Assembly (NCBI GenBank): GCA_012728155.1
Contig: JAAYFR010000296.1
Coordinates: forward strand, 1-22,445
DNA from: Bacteroidales bacterium
GTDB lineage: Bacteria > Bacteroidota > Bacteroidia > Bacteroidales > Dysgonomonadaceae
Direction: 5' to 3'
Length of the DNA: 22,445 nucleotides
Below the pieces are notes generated by a model that had not been told where the DNA came from, searched no databases, and saw only the letters and a program-made list of their open reading frames with translations. The translations under genes were made by a program, and so were the position numbers. Below are positions 1 to 9,339 of the stretch, piece after piece (the stretch's first letter is position 1; each line of letters opens with the position of its first letter).

Positions 1-645
1 AAAGGACGAAATATAAAAGTGAGTGCCATCTGTGCAGGTTTTGATGGTTTTATCCTCTCTACCGATCCCGAGATACGGAAACAATGTCGTGATACGATGG
101 AAGCACTGATGATTGGTGCAGGTGAACTCGAATCGGTAGGTGTGATCATTGTGCCTGCTTTCAACAGCCAGGTTCCGGTGATGCCCCATACACAAGAGAC
201 CCGAGACTTCCTTTGTGAACAGTTTGATGAGATGGGTACCTTTGCCCAAAAACATGGTACGACTGTTATTCTTGAACCGTTGAATCGCAAGGAGGCGTTC
301 TATCTCCGCCAGTTGGCCGACGCTGCTTCCATTTGCCGTGATATCAACAATCCCGGAGTGAAATGTTTGGGTGACTTCTGGCATATGACTTGGGAGGAGA
401 CTTGCGATATGGCTGCCTTTCTTTCTGCCGGAGAATATCTGCAACACGTGCATATGGCCAGTCGGAAACGACGTAGCATGCCGGGCGAAGATGGTGAGGC
501 AGATAACTATGTGAGCGGATTCAAAGGGCTCAAGATGTTGGGATACGACAAGTATGTCAGCTTCGAATGTGGATGCCAAGGCGATCGCAGCATAGTGGTT
601 CCCGCCGCCCTCGAATTATTGCGTACACAGTGGGAAGAGGCGTGA
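1..645 (+). CDS. Sugar phosphate isomerase/epimerase family TIM-barrel protein (5' end outside window)
   Basis: This is the C-terminal two thirds or so of a xylose-isomerase-like TIM barrel (AP endonuclease 2 superfamily), a family that isomerises or epimerises sugars and, in some Bacteroides members, acts on 3-keto-glycosides. The frame is open to base 1 (it reads KGRNIK before the GTG at 19), so the GTG is probably internal and the true start lies to the left. Counting from that GTG, the likely metal-binding and catalytic set is present: Glu86 in ILEPLNR, Asp119 and His122 in GDFWHM, His143/His145 in HVHMAS and Glu183 in SFECG. No signal peptide can be judged. A strong terminator follows 40 bases after the stop, so this is the last gene of an operon whose other members are outside the window. 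Family assignment is solid; the substrate is unknown. Confidence 0.85.
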   Translation, partial: KGRNIKVSAICAGFDGFILSTDPEIRKQCRDTMEALMIGAGELESVGVIIVPAFNSQVPVMPHTQETRDFLCEQFDEMGTFAQKHGTTVILEPLNRKEAFYLRQLADAASICRDINNPGVKCLGDFWHMTWEETCDMAAFLSAGEYLQHVHMASRKRRSMPGEDGEADNYVSGFKGLKMLGYDKYVSFECGCQGDRSIVVPAALELLRTQWEEA

Positions 646-684
646 GAGCATTTCTCTCATTGAATAGATAATACCGCATAGATG

Positions 685-725
685 AAAATGGGTGAGGAAT
701 TGATATTCTTCACTCATTTTTTTTT
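685..725 (+). terminator. Rho-independent terminator after the isomerase gene
   Basis: The left arm at 685-700 pairs with the right arm at 705-720 over 16 positions, two of them G-U wobbles, around a TGAT loop. The right arm runs into an uninterrupted T tract (717-725). This ends the isomerase transcript and separates it from the ccs gene. Confidence 0.88.
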
Positions 726-743
726 ATCTAATCCAAATTTAGA

Positions 744-751
744 TATTTTTG
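744..751 (+). promoter_or_regulatory. Bacteroidetes-type -7 promoter box for the CcsBA gene
   Basis: TATTTTTG matches the Bacteroidetes sigma-ABfr -7 consensus TAnnTTTG exactly. It lies 52 bases before the ATG at 804. The expected -33 position (about 718-725) holds only a T run, with no clear TTTG. A short inverted repeat, ATCTAA (726-731) and TTAGAT (739-744), fills the spacer. Seen directly in the sequence; promoter activity is inferred. Confidence 0.5.
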
Positions 752-764
752 TAATCGGTTACAA
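749..764 (+). promoter_or_regulatory. Palindromic operator-like site overlapping the ccs promoter
   Basis: TTGTAATCGGTTACAA is a 16-base near-perfect palindrome: seven of eight pairs are complementary, and the two central bases are CG. The TGTAA-N4-TTACA layout with a central CG resembles LacI-family operators; a CRP/FNR-type regulator is an alternative. It overlaps the end of the -7 box at 744-751 and covers the expected transcription start, the placement of a repressor site. No candidate regulator gene is in the window. Confidence 0.45.
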
Positions 765-803
765 TAATCCAGGAGAAAAGACTACATTTATAAAAGTCAC
801 TAT

Positions 804-3266
804 ATGGAGAAATTAGTACGTTTTCTATCATCCTACAAAGCCTCTATTATTTTATTGCTGATCTATGCAATTGGATTGGCAACAGCCACTTTTATTGAAA
901 AATGGTTGGGAGCGCAAGCAGCCAAGATGTTGGTTTATTACTCTCCACTGTTTTTGTTCCTTCAATTCCTGCTGGTGATGAATTTTATCCTGATCCTTTT
1001 CAGTCGTAATTTCATCCGGAGAAAGAAATGGGCGATGGTGGTGATCCACTGCGCCCTTGTGTTTATCCTCCTGGGGGCAATGACCACTTTCCTGTTTGGA
1101 AAAGAGGGACAAGTGCATATCCGTGAAGGTGAAAAAACAGACCGGATGGTAATGCATACCTCTAAAGGTGTTAAAACTGAAACCTTACCCTTCTTGCTGG
1201 AACTCAAGGATTTTAAATTGATCCGTTATCCGGGATCACAGAGTCCCTCTTCCTACGAAAGTGATCTGCTGGTACATGTTGATGGGGAAGTTCGCGAAGC
1301 CAAAGTGTTTATGAACAACATATTAGATGTAAAGGGATATCGTTTTTTCCAGGCGTCTTACGATCAGGATGAGATGGGCACTATCCTTTCGGTGAACAAG
1401 GATGTGGCGGGACGTACCGTCACTTATACAGGTTATCTCATGCTCGGAGTGGGTTTTCTCCTTATCTTTTTTATGCCCAATTCCCGCTTCCGAAAGCTAC
1501 AGCAGCAATTAAAGAAAGTTAGGAAAGGAGCATTCATTTTGGTTTTTTTGCTGATGGTAGTATGTGTGAATGCGCAAGATGCGACCGATGAACCAACGGA
1601 GAGATCGGTGTCAGGAGTAGCGGGTGAAATGGCACCCCTATCGATGGGTGACGCACTATTGGAGAACAGCATTCCGGTGGAACATGCTGCACGGTTCGGT
1701 GCATTGCCGGTGCAATTCCGGGGACGGACAATGCCGATGAATACTTTCTCTTCGGAAATTCTGCGTAAAGTTCATAAAGAGCAGACCTTTGGCAATCTCA
1801 ACTCCGACCAGTTCCTGCTTGGAATGCTCGCTCTGCCGCAGATGTGGATGCAAGTGCCTTTGATTGTGCTGTCAGACAAAGAGATCAGTAGGCGTTACAA
1901 CCTTTCTGAAGGATATGTTCCCTACTATTATCTTTTCGACCAAGAGGGAAATTATAGGATGCTGCCCCAATTACAGGAGATTTACCATAGGTCGGTCGAC
2001 AAGAGGAGTTCTTCTGAAAAAGAGCTGATCAAGCTTGATGAGCGGGTGAATATCCTTTATCAGTTGCTGAATCACACCCTGTTCGGAATCTATCCTAATC
2101 CGAATGATCCTTCCCATACTTGGTATGCGCCGGGCGATGATCTTTCCGTCTTCTCTCAAACGGATTCGACCTTTATTGTAGAGTCGTTTGAGCAATACCT
2201 TGCTGAAGTGAGAGAGTCGTTAAGGAATGGTGATTGGAGCAAAGCCGATCAAGCTTTGGGTGTGATTGAGTCATACCAGTTGGCCAACGATAAAGCCCTC
2301 CTGCTCCATCCTGAAAAATTACAGGCAGAAATTCGTTATAACAAGATGAACCTTTTCAACCGGGTGAAGGTGGGATATTTTATCTGCGGAGGATTGTTGC
2401 TTGTTATCTCCCTGATGCAACTGTTGCGTGAAAAGCGTTGGAAAAGCTATGTGGCAGCAGCATTCACCATGGCTATCGTGTTGTTGTTCCTTTGCCATAT
2501 ATATGGTATGGGAATGCGATGGTACATATCGGGCTATGCCCCCTGGAGCAACTCCTATGAAACGATGGTTTATGTGTCGTGGGCTACCCTGTTGGCCGGT
2601 TTTATCTTTGGGCGGAAAAATATCCTCATCCGTGCGCTTGCTTCCCTTTTCGCTGGAGTGATTCTTTTTGTAGCTGCTCTTAACTGGATGGACCCACAGA
2701 TCAACACACTGGTGCCGGTACTGAAATCGCCCTGGTTGATGTTTCACGTTGCGGTGATCGTAGCCGCTTATGGATTTTTCGGTATCAGTTTTCTGCTCGG
2801 GATTACCAACCTTTCTATGATGGCTTTTACGAAGGGTAGTCCTCGTTTATCTTCCCGCATTCAGGAGTTAAGCATCATCAATAATATGTCGTTGCTGGTG
2901 GGAGTAGTGCTGATGACTACCGGTACATTCCTTGGGGCTGTCTGGGCAAACGAGTCGTGGGGACGCTATTGGGGATGGGATCCCAAAGAGACCTGGGCAC
3001 TGATCACCGTAGTGGTGTATACCATGGTCACTCATTTATATTTAGTGAAGAAATGGAACAACCTTTGGCTCTTTAACCTGCTCTCGGTATTTGCATTTGC
3101 CTCTGTTCTGATGACTTTTCTTGGGGTGAATTATCTCCTCAGTGGAATGCATTCTTATGGAGAGACGGATGGAGTATCCTCCATTTTCCTCTATATTGGG
3201 ATTGCCTTCGCCCTCATTGCTCTTCTGGGGATATTATCGCACAGGAAAAAAAGCATTGAGGCCTAA
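804..3266 (+). CDS. ccsBA: Cytochrome c biogenesis protein CcsBA (fused ResB/CcsB and CcsA)
   Basis: This System II cytochrome c synthetase would export haem across the inner membrane and attach it to CxxCH motifs of apocytochromes on the periplasmic side. At 820 residues it has the fused layout. The N-terminal ResB-like part has hydrophobic segments near residues 13-34, 45-67, 76-98, 209-225 and 242-257. A soluble stretch of roughly 265 residues follows, then a CcsA part with about nine membrane segments. The tryptophan-rich haem-handling motif WGRYWGWDPKETWAL is at residues 719-733, and His residues occur in or beside membrane segments (for example VIHCALV, LCHIYGM, MFHVAV, VTHLYL). It appears to be monocistronic, with its own promoter and a terminator just upstream. 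Its stop is 16 bases from the stop of the convergent macroglobulin gene. It implies a c-type cytochrome respiratory branch, such as nitrite or fumarate reduction, encoded elsewhere. Confidence 0.93.
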   Translation: MEKLVRFLSSYKASIILLLIYAIGLATATFIEKWLGAQAAKMLVYYSPLFLFLQFLLVMNFILILFSRNFIRRKKWAMVVIHCALVFILLGAMTTFLFGKEGQVHIREGEKTDRMVMHTSKGVKTETLPFLLELKDFKLIRYPGSQSPSSYESDLLVHVDGEVREAKVFMNNILDVKGYRFFQASYDQDEMGTILSVNKDVAGRTVTYTGYLMLGVGFLLIFFMPNSRFRKLQQQLKKVRKGAFILVFLLMVVCVNAQDATDEPTERSVSGVAGEMAPLSMGDALLENSIPVEHAARFGALPVQFRGRTMPMNTFSSEILRKVHKEQTFGNLNSDQFLLGMLALPQMWMQVPLIVLSDKEISRRYNLSEGYVPYYYLFDQEGNYRMLPQLQEIYHRSVDKRSSSEKELIKLDERVNILYQLLNHTLFGIYPNPNDPSHTWYAPGDDLSVFSQTDSTFIVESFEQYLAEVRESLRNGDWSKADQALGVIESYQLANDKALLLHPEKLQAEIRYNKMNLFNRVKVGYFICGGLLLVISLMQLLREKRWKSYVAAAFTMAIVLLFLCHIYGMGMRWYISGYAPWSNSYETMVYVSWATLLAGFIFGRKNILIRALASLFAGVILFVAALNWMDPQINTLVPVLKSPWLMFHVAVIVAAYGFFGISFLLGITNLSMMAFTKGSPRLSSRIQELSIINNMSLLVGVVLMTTGTFLGAVWANESWGRYWGWDPKETWALITVVVYTMVTHLYLVKKWNNLWLFNLLSVFAFASVLMTFLGVNYLLSGMHSYGETDGVSSIFLYIGIAFALIALLGILSHRKKSIEA

Positions 3267-3282
3267 ATCTAGATCGAGAAAA

Positions 3283-6200
3283 TTATTTGATATCACATTT
3301 GCTCGGAAGACCCCTTCCAAAGAAGGTGGGAAAATACATTAACTCGGCTTTGGCGGGATTGAGATGATAACGTCCCGTGTACCTTGGAATGAGCTTGATA
3401 GTGAAATCGTGGCTGCCTTCGGACAGATTATGGCAGAAGATGACCACTTTCTCTTTGTAATATTCCCGATGGGTCTCTTTCCAGAAATTACCCCTCCCTT
3501 TGGATTCATATGAACAACCAGCCGGAATCGGGACTTCAATCATCACATAGTTGGCATCTGCATCGACCCCAACGCAGACTTGAAGATCAACGCTCTTACC
3601 CGCCTCTAATAGAGAGACGGGCTCTCCTTTTTGAGAAAATGTGGTTTCGACGGTAAATCCTTCGGAAACCTTTTCCGGATCACTGTTCCATGCTTGCTGA
3701 TACAGGGTGAAGAAGAGAGGAGCAGTACCTTTTTTCCTGACTTCGATCATTTCGCCGGCTGCATATTCTAGCGAAAGTGGCAACTCTTTATACTCTTTGC
3801 CGTTGATGGTTAAACTTGCATCTGAGAAAGTGTTCCCCGGAGTTGTCATGTCCGGCAAAATGGATTCCATGATACGGGTGGACTCATAGATATTCTTCCA
3901 AGAGCCGTTCCTACGTATTTCGAAGAAATAGTTTCTTATTTTTTCCAAATTTGTGTCGTTTCCGCCTATCTCCCTTAAAATGTGGTAGGCTATAAGGGTG
4001 TTCTCCGCATGACTAATATGGGGCAACATAAAATGGCCTGGATAGAAATCTTTCTCTTTTTCAGCCCAGTAGAGTGAACCCAGCATGGTTTCAGAAGAGA
4101 GACTCAAGAGAGAATCAATTTGCGGGCTGCTGTTTATGGCAGCAGAGTCAAATAACAGCCTCATCCGCATACTCCTTAGCTTATCATTCGTCGTGAAATC
4201 GGGTAAAGAGGATATCTTCCGTGCGTATTGGTCATAATCGATTTTGGCGTCAAGTTTACGGAGCAGTTCGATCAGATTCAACAATTCATGTTTGACAAAA
4301 AGGTCATCTGCTGTTTCTTCGACAGTTGACAGGCGACGCGTCAGTTGATGCAGAAGTGCATCTGAGGCAACCTGCTTGTTGAAGTTGACTTTAAATCCAT
4401 CGGATTCAGCATCGAGCATCGCTTCCACTATTTGTCCGGATATCCACAATTCGGTCTTGTCTTGATTCCACCAACCCCACAAATTTTCACTATTCTTATT
4501 TTTCTCCAATCGCCGGATAAGATTTCTAACCTTGTTGTCTTCTTTGAACTCCTTACCCAACATCGGGAGAATTCGTTTCTTCAACAGAAGCGCTTTTATT
4601 TTGGAGGCGATTTGTTCATTACAGAAGTAGGGATAACGGTCAATTCTCTCTATCTCATCCAGGAATGATTGTATGGCGGTGGATTGTGCGTGGAGTGTTA
4701 CACTTCCGAGAGCGGGATTGGTCTGAAACTGGCGGATGGAGCTGTCGTTCAATACAGCGAATTCACCATGGGATTCCAATACTCCGGGTTGATAAACCGG
4801 AATATTTCTCCGCTCACCATCGAAATATCCGCTTTCCATTGTCATCGAATAGGTGACGTTGATGCTATCGGTTTGGTTGGCAAGTAAAGGAATAGTGTCT
4901 ATATGTGAATTCAATAGAGAGATCAATAATTCAGCGCTCTCTCCCCCCTTTACAATTGTTCGCTTAATCCTTACCGTGTCGCCCAAGTGGTTGGTCAACC
5001 TTCCTATTACACTCAAGCTATCATTCAGGATGGCGAACTGAGGCATGGAGAGCTGGGCATTCAACGGCTTGAAAGAGTTTATCTTCAACTCTGTCTTGTC
5101 GGTCTGCTTTCTTCCACCCACAGCAATAAAATTGGCGTTCCAACTGGTGATATCGTCGGGATAAGTGACCTCGAAAGAGGCAGTCCCGTCGCTTCCGGTC
5201 GAAAGTCGAGGCTCCCAGAACGCATCGTCATGGAAATTTGTCCTGAGGGCATTTGCACTGCTCCATCCCTCCGGGAAACCATTTTCATCAGTCGATTGCG
5301 CGAGAGAACCATCTTTCGTCTCAATAAAGATCACACCATGGGCAGCACGGGAACCGTAAATTGCCGTATCTGCATCCTTCACCACATTCATCGATGCAAT
5401 ATTGGCCGGATCGAGATCGGACAAGGAACCATCATAAGGCAGACCGTTCAAGATGATCAATGGGACATTCATGTCATTTGCAGATGGAACCCCCCGGATA
5501 AAAAAATCGGCATCACCCAATTCCTCCTGTTTGCCCGATTGTCCATAGGCAATTACACCACCCATCCTGCCGGCCAATGCCGAGGTGAGGTCACCGGTGA
5601 TGGGTACTTTTAAATCTGCCGGATCGACGGTTGATATTGAACTGAGGGTACTCTCTTTTTTTTGGGATCCAAAAGCCACAACCACTACTTCATCCAACAT
5701 GTCATGAATCTCTTCCATTGTTATCTGATAGTCATAACCCCTTATAACCGGTGTGTTAAGTGATTCGTAGCCGATAAAGGATAACAGGAGATTGCCCGAC
5801 TCCAGATCTTTCAATCTGAACATGCCATTTGTATCGCTAACGCTACCTTTACTCTCTCCTTCTACCGATATGGTAACCCCCGGAATGGGTATTCCATCGC
5901 TGTCTATCACCCTTCCCGTGATCTCCTTTTTAGCATAGTTGGTACTGTCAAGGCGGCTTACTACCTTTCCGGGAACTGTTGCAGCCCTCTTACTGCCGGC
6001 ATATATATGGGAATAAAGCAGATCGAAAGCGCTTTCGCCAATACTATCGGCAGCCACAGGTCTTATCGAACCTATTTTCAGATAGTTCAACCCTTTTCTT
6101 TGGAGCGTGACCGGCATAGCATATCGGGTTGTATCTTTGAATATCAGTTCTACCTGCCAGTCACCTTCCGGAAGCTGGTTGAAAGTACGGGTATTTCCGT

Positions 6201-9200
6201 AAAACATTGCCCAACGGCTGTCATGCTGTTCTTTCGAAGAGAGACGTATCATCAATGGATTTGCTGCTGTTTCTTCTCCTTCAAGGTTACCAATCTCCAA
6301 CTTGAGCTGACAACCATCCTCTTTGCCGGAAACGATAAAATTCTCCTTCTCAGCTTTCGGACCCGAACCTCCCTTATTTCCGTGCATGATCAATCCCCTA
6401 TTTTGCTGCACTCGCTCTAACAACCGTGCGTGGAACATATTTTTTATGCTTTCGGGTGTAAGTGTATGCTGTGAAAAGGATAACTGAGGAGTAAAAGGCT
6501 CTATTTTCGATGAGAAGGGAGCCTCTCCCCATTTTAACTTTGTCACCGATTTTTCCGCTATTCCGTAATGAATGCCACCCTCTATGTCAAAAGTATTGAT
6601 ATAGGCCGTATTGATATACATTGTCCCACGCTTTTCCTCATCCGGGTATCCCTTTCGATCGGGAAATGGACCGGTCAAGATGGATTCTGTCAGATAGGAA
6701 CGGCTATTTCGATCGTAGCGCCGTGCTGCCGCAGCACTATTTACCCAATAATAGATTCCCCCCACATTGAGGATAACGGGCATATAGATAGGTTTATCAT
6801 TCGAAAGAGTTGTTGTATTGGCACTATTCTCTACCGTGATCATACTCTCTTCAAGCAGCTCCATTTCCTGTTTGTTCAACGCTCCCCGATTTTTTCTGTT
6901 ATATTTTTTTACAATTAGTTGCAGGGGAGGTGAGTCTACTTTCCCCATATCTCCAAGCAGGGTCGATTTCTCACCGTTCACGGAGAGAATAGTTTTCATG
7001 CCCTCCGGTACAAATAGATTTTCTACCGTTATCTCCCTATCATAAGTACGGAACTTGAGTGTGTGGTACCCGGGCGTTACAGGGAAACTATAGGGATCGA
7101 ATTGCTGGGCCTGGGAAAAATAGTAGGGTTGTCCATCAATCCATAAGATATGTACTCCTTGAAGAGCTCCATCGATCACCACATAAGGGGCAATCTGGGT
7201 CTCTTCTTCCGGAGATCTCTCAGAATAAGAATAAGAAATTTCAGGGTAGAGGAACTTATAATATTCAATAGAATCGAGTCCCATTCGTTCTCGCCAGATG
7301 GACCATTCCATCGGACTCATGCCACTCACGGAATTCGCTTTGGATAGATTGTACCAACTGTTGTTAAACTGCTTCCCGGAAAGCGATTTCCCGTAAACAG
7401 TGATGCGAGGCGAGTGTGAACCGAATTTAGAGGTGAATGCATACGCCGTGATATCGGCATTTTTCACGGGCTTTCCTTTTTTATCCTTGACAAGTAGGTC
7501 TACTCTGGCGGTCTGTCCCGGATAGACCGTCGTGGGTGTGTTGACCTCCATGGATAAATTTTTTTCCACATACGGCAACCGGCCGGTGATGGTTTTTGCA
7601 TCCCGCCCCGACAAATAGGACAATTGCATGGTATAACCATTCTTTCCCTTATCCTTGTAGGAATAATCGAGTTCAGTGGTATATCCTCTGTCGATAATCA
7701 TCTTACCCTTCCTTATCGTATACCAAAAAGGGAATGCAGATGGATTATCCACTATCAGCCTGATATTTTCTCCTTCCCGGAAGAAGCGGTACTCCAAGAT
7801 CTCCCCTTGGTTCTCCCATACGAAAAACTGTCCCGACGATGTTTTCGTGGTCACTTCATAAGAATTCGCCATCCATAAAAGAGGTGAAGAATAGGGTAAG
7901 GAGACCGAATCGCGGAAGAGAATGCCCGATTCCGAGTTGTAAGCGGTCATGAAGGCATGCGCCGGCAGACTCTCTCCATCTGCCACTTCTTTGATGGTCA
8001 GTATGCCTTTTTTTATGGAAAAATCGATAAGCCGGTCGCGCATGTCCATATAGATTGTCAAATTCTTGTTCTTTTTCTCGTTACTGGAATCGAGAAAAGA
8101 ACACTCCACAGTATAATACATACCCACATTTTGTATAAAGATAGAGTCCGGCAGTACCAAATCTCCGGTAGAGTTTCCACTCATGTCGAAAGAATGACTC
8201 CAGATATCGTCGGGGATGAAAGTACTCTCGGTATAATAATTGGTCTGGCGATACTTGACAGGGCGAACAGTGATATCGACACGACCATCATAAACCGGCA
8301 TATCGTTTTCGTCTTTGGCATTGAATTGCAGTGTGACCGTATCTCCCTTTACAAATCTATTCCTTTCGGTTTTTGCCTCGAATGTGACTCGTCCCAACTC
8401 ATACTCTTCATAAATGAAATAGTCTCCTATCTCATTGGCATGTTTTTCTCCGGTTTTTAGAGAAACTATGTATCTGGTATCCAGAAAAAGCTTCAAACTA
8501 TCTGACAGCGGGAACTCCCACTCATACATACCGGGACGATAAGGATGGAGCGTGGTGAGTAGGCTATCCATTTTTTGAGGACGGAAAGATCTGAGCAATA
8601 CCCCCACTTCTTTATTATAGGGTTTGCCCTTGTGCTCTATATATGCCTTGAATCGGACGGTTTCCCCCGGTTTGTATTTAGGTTTGCTAAACAGGAGAAA
8701 TCCGCCATATTTATCCGGCATATCTGCCAAATCCGGATTGAATATCCTATAAAAACCATTCTTTATTGGAGTCCAACTTCTTTTGAAAAAGTTCTGTCGA
8801 CGGGGAAATGGACGACCTTTAACTTCGATGTAATGCAGGACACCGTTATTATTTACTTCCACCCTCTTCCCATTTCCTATCTGTTTAGTAGTATAGGTTT
8901 GCGTAGTTTCATCAAAACTTAACCGCCTGGCACCATTTTTGACTACTGCATCACGAATCACATTTCCCAACGTGTCAGAGAGGAAAAGCATCATCTTTTC
9001 ATCACTCACTCTTTTATAATAGAAATTATCTACCGTATGATCGCTGTATTCCAACTTGTTGTCAACCGTCCTTACCCGTATGTAATTACCTCTCGGCAAG
9101 GGAGGAATATCTTTGGCTTCGGCACAGCGCACGACAAAAGTGTGTAGCATCGACTCTTCAAGTTCTTTTCCCTTGAGATACAGATCTCGTGCCTCTCCCG

Positions 9201-9339
9201 GATTCAATTTGTAGACCAACAATTCTGCCGAAGAGCGGCGACTGTCAGGGAGTGAACTCTGTCTGGAATCGATCTGTCCAATGGTAAGGGTAGATTTTGA
9301 GATGAACAATATCACGAGACTCAACACAATATGTTTCAT
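3283..9339 (-). CDS. Alpha-2-macroglobulin family protein with inserted carboxypeptidase-regulatory and TonB-plug domains
   Basis: A 2018-residue exported protein of the macroglobulin family, whose bacterial members are thought to trap proteases in the periplasm or at the surface. I start at 9339 because the first residues there form a signal peptide (MKHIVLSLVILFISKS...), whereas the longer frame from 9381 puts 14 polar residues in front of it. Domains: an MG2-like domain at about 208-300 (YGGFLLFSKPKYKPGETVRF); further macroglobulin-type beta domains; a carboxypeptidase-regulatory-like domain at about 1135-1207; a SusC-like LDEVVVVAFGSQKK linker; a TonB-receptor plug at about 1228-1340 (ending in YGSRAAHGVIFIETK); the A2M core with AFWEPRL and PDDITSW (about 1370-1395); then the thioester region YPYFCNEQ with Cys1573 and C-x-E-Q retained. 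No 22-strand barrel follows the plug. There is no C-terminal sorting domain that I recognise. It is divergent from the sus-like operon, so it is likely regulated separately. Confidence 0.9.
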   Translation of the reverse strand: MKHIVLSLVILFISKSTLTIGQIDSRQSSLPDSRRSSAELLVYKLNPGEARDLYLKGKELEESMLHTFVVRCAEAKDIPPLPRGNYIRVRTVDNKLEYSDHTVDNFYYKRVSDEKMMLFLSDTLGNVIRDAVVKNGARRLSFDETTQTYTTKQIGNGKRVEVNNNGVLHYIEVKGRPFPRRQNFFKRSWTPIKNGFYRIFNPDLADMPDKYGGFLLFSKPKYKPGETVRFKAYIEHKGKPYNKEVGVLLRSFRPQKMDSLLTTLHPYRPGMYEWEFPLSDSLKLFLDTRYIVSLKTGEKHANEIGDYFIYEEYELGRVTFEAKTERNRFVKGDTVTLQFNAKDENDMPVYDGRVDITVRPVKYRQTNYYTESTFIPDDIWSHSFDMSGNSTGDLVLPDSIFIQNVGMYYTVECSFLDSSNEKKNKNLTIYMDMRDRLIDFSIKKGILTIKEVADGESLPAHAFMTAYNSESGILFRDSVSLPYSSPLLWMANSYEVTTKTSSGQFFVWENQGEILEYRFFREGENIRLIVDNPSAFPFWYTIRKGKMIIDRGYTTELDYSYKDKGKNGYTMQLSYLSGRDAKTITGRLPYVEKNLSMEVNTPTTVYPGQTARVDLLVKDKKGKPVKNADITAYAFTSKFGSHSPRITVYGKSLSGKQFNNSWYNLSKANSVSGMSPMEWSIWRERMGLDSIEYYKFLYPEISYSYSERSPEEETQIAPYVVIDGALQGVHILWIDGQPYYFSQAQQFDPYSFPVTPGYHTLKFRTYDREITVENLFVPEGMKTILSVNGEKSTLLGDMGKVDSPPLQLIVKKYNRKNRGALNKQEMELLEESMITVENSANTTTLSNDKPIYMPVILNVGGIYYWVNSAAAARRYDRNSRSYLTESILTGPFPDRKGYPDEEKRGTMYINTAYINTFDIEGGIHYGIAEKSVTKLKWGEAPFSSKIEPFTPQLSFSQHTLTPESIKNMFHARLLERVQQNRGLIMHGNKGGSGPKAEKENFIVSGKEDGCQLKLEIGNLEGEETAANPLMIRLSSKEQHDSRWAMFYGNTRTFNQLPEGDWQVELIFKDTTRYAMPVTLQRKGLNYLKIGSIRPVAADSIGESAFDLLYSHIYAGSKRAATVPGKVVSRLDSTNYAKKEITGRVIDSDGIPIPGVTISVEGESKGSVSDTNGMFRLKDLESGNLLLSFIGYESLNTPVIRGYDYQITMEEIHDMLDEVVVVAFGSQKKESTLSSISTVDPADLKVPITGDLTSALAGRMGGVIAYGQSGKQEELGDADFFIRGVPSANDMNVPLIILNGLPYDGSLSDLDPANIASMNVVKDADTAIYGSRAAHGVIFIETKDGSLAQSTDENGFPEGWSSANALRTNFHDDAFWEPRLSTGSDGTASFEVTYPDDITSWNANFIAVGGRKQTDKTELKINSFKPLNAQLSMPQFAILNDSLSVIGRLTNHLGDTVRIKRTIVKGGESAELLISLLNSHIDTIPLLANQTDSINVTYSMTMESGYFDGERRNIPVYQPGVLESHGEFAVLNDSSIRQFQTNPALGSVTLHAQSTAIQSFLDEIERIDRYPYFCNEQIASKIKALLLKKRILPMLGKEFKEDNKVRNLIRRLEKNKNSENLWGWWNQDKTELWISGQIVEAMLDAESDGFKVNFNKQVASDALLHQLTRRLSTVEETADDLFVKHELLNLIELLRKLDAKIDYDQYARKISSLPDFTTNDKLRSMRMRLLFDSAAINSSPQIDSLLSLSSETMLGSLYWAEKEKDFYPGHFMLPHISHAENTLIAYHILREIGGNDTNLEKIRNYFFEIRRNGSWKNIYESTRIMESILPDMTTPGNTFSDASLTINGKEYKELPLSLEYAAGEMIEVRKKGTAPLFFTLYQQAWNSDPEKVSEGFTVETTFSQKGEPVSLLEAGKSVDLQVCVGVDADANYVMIEVPIPAGCSYESKGRGNFWKETHREYYKEKVVIFCHNLSEGSHDFTIKLIPRYTGRYHLNPAKAELMYFPTFFGRGLPSKCDIK

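Noticed and set aside
3267..3282. Bidirectional terminator between the convergent ccsBA and macroglobulin genes
   Set aside because: The 16-base gap holds no stem-loop with a T tract that I can see; ends may be set inside the opposing coding regions.
4987..5613. A 208-residue plus-strand open frame opposite the macroglobulin gene
   Set aside because: It is antisense to the conserved plug and A2M core domains, and its translation shows no recognisable motif; shadow of the real gene.
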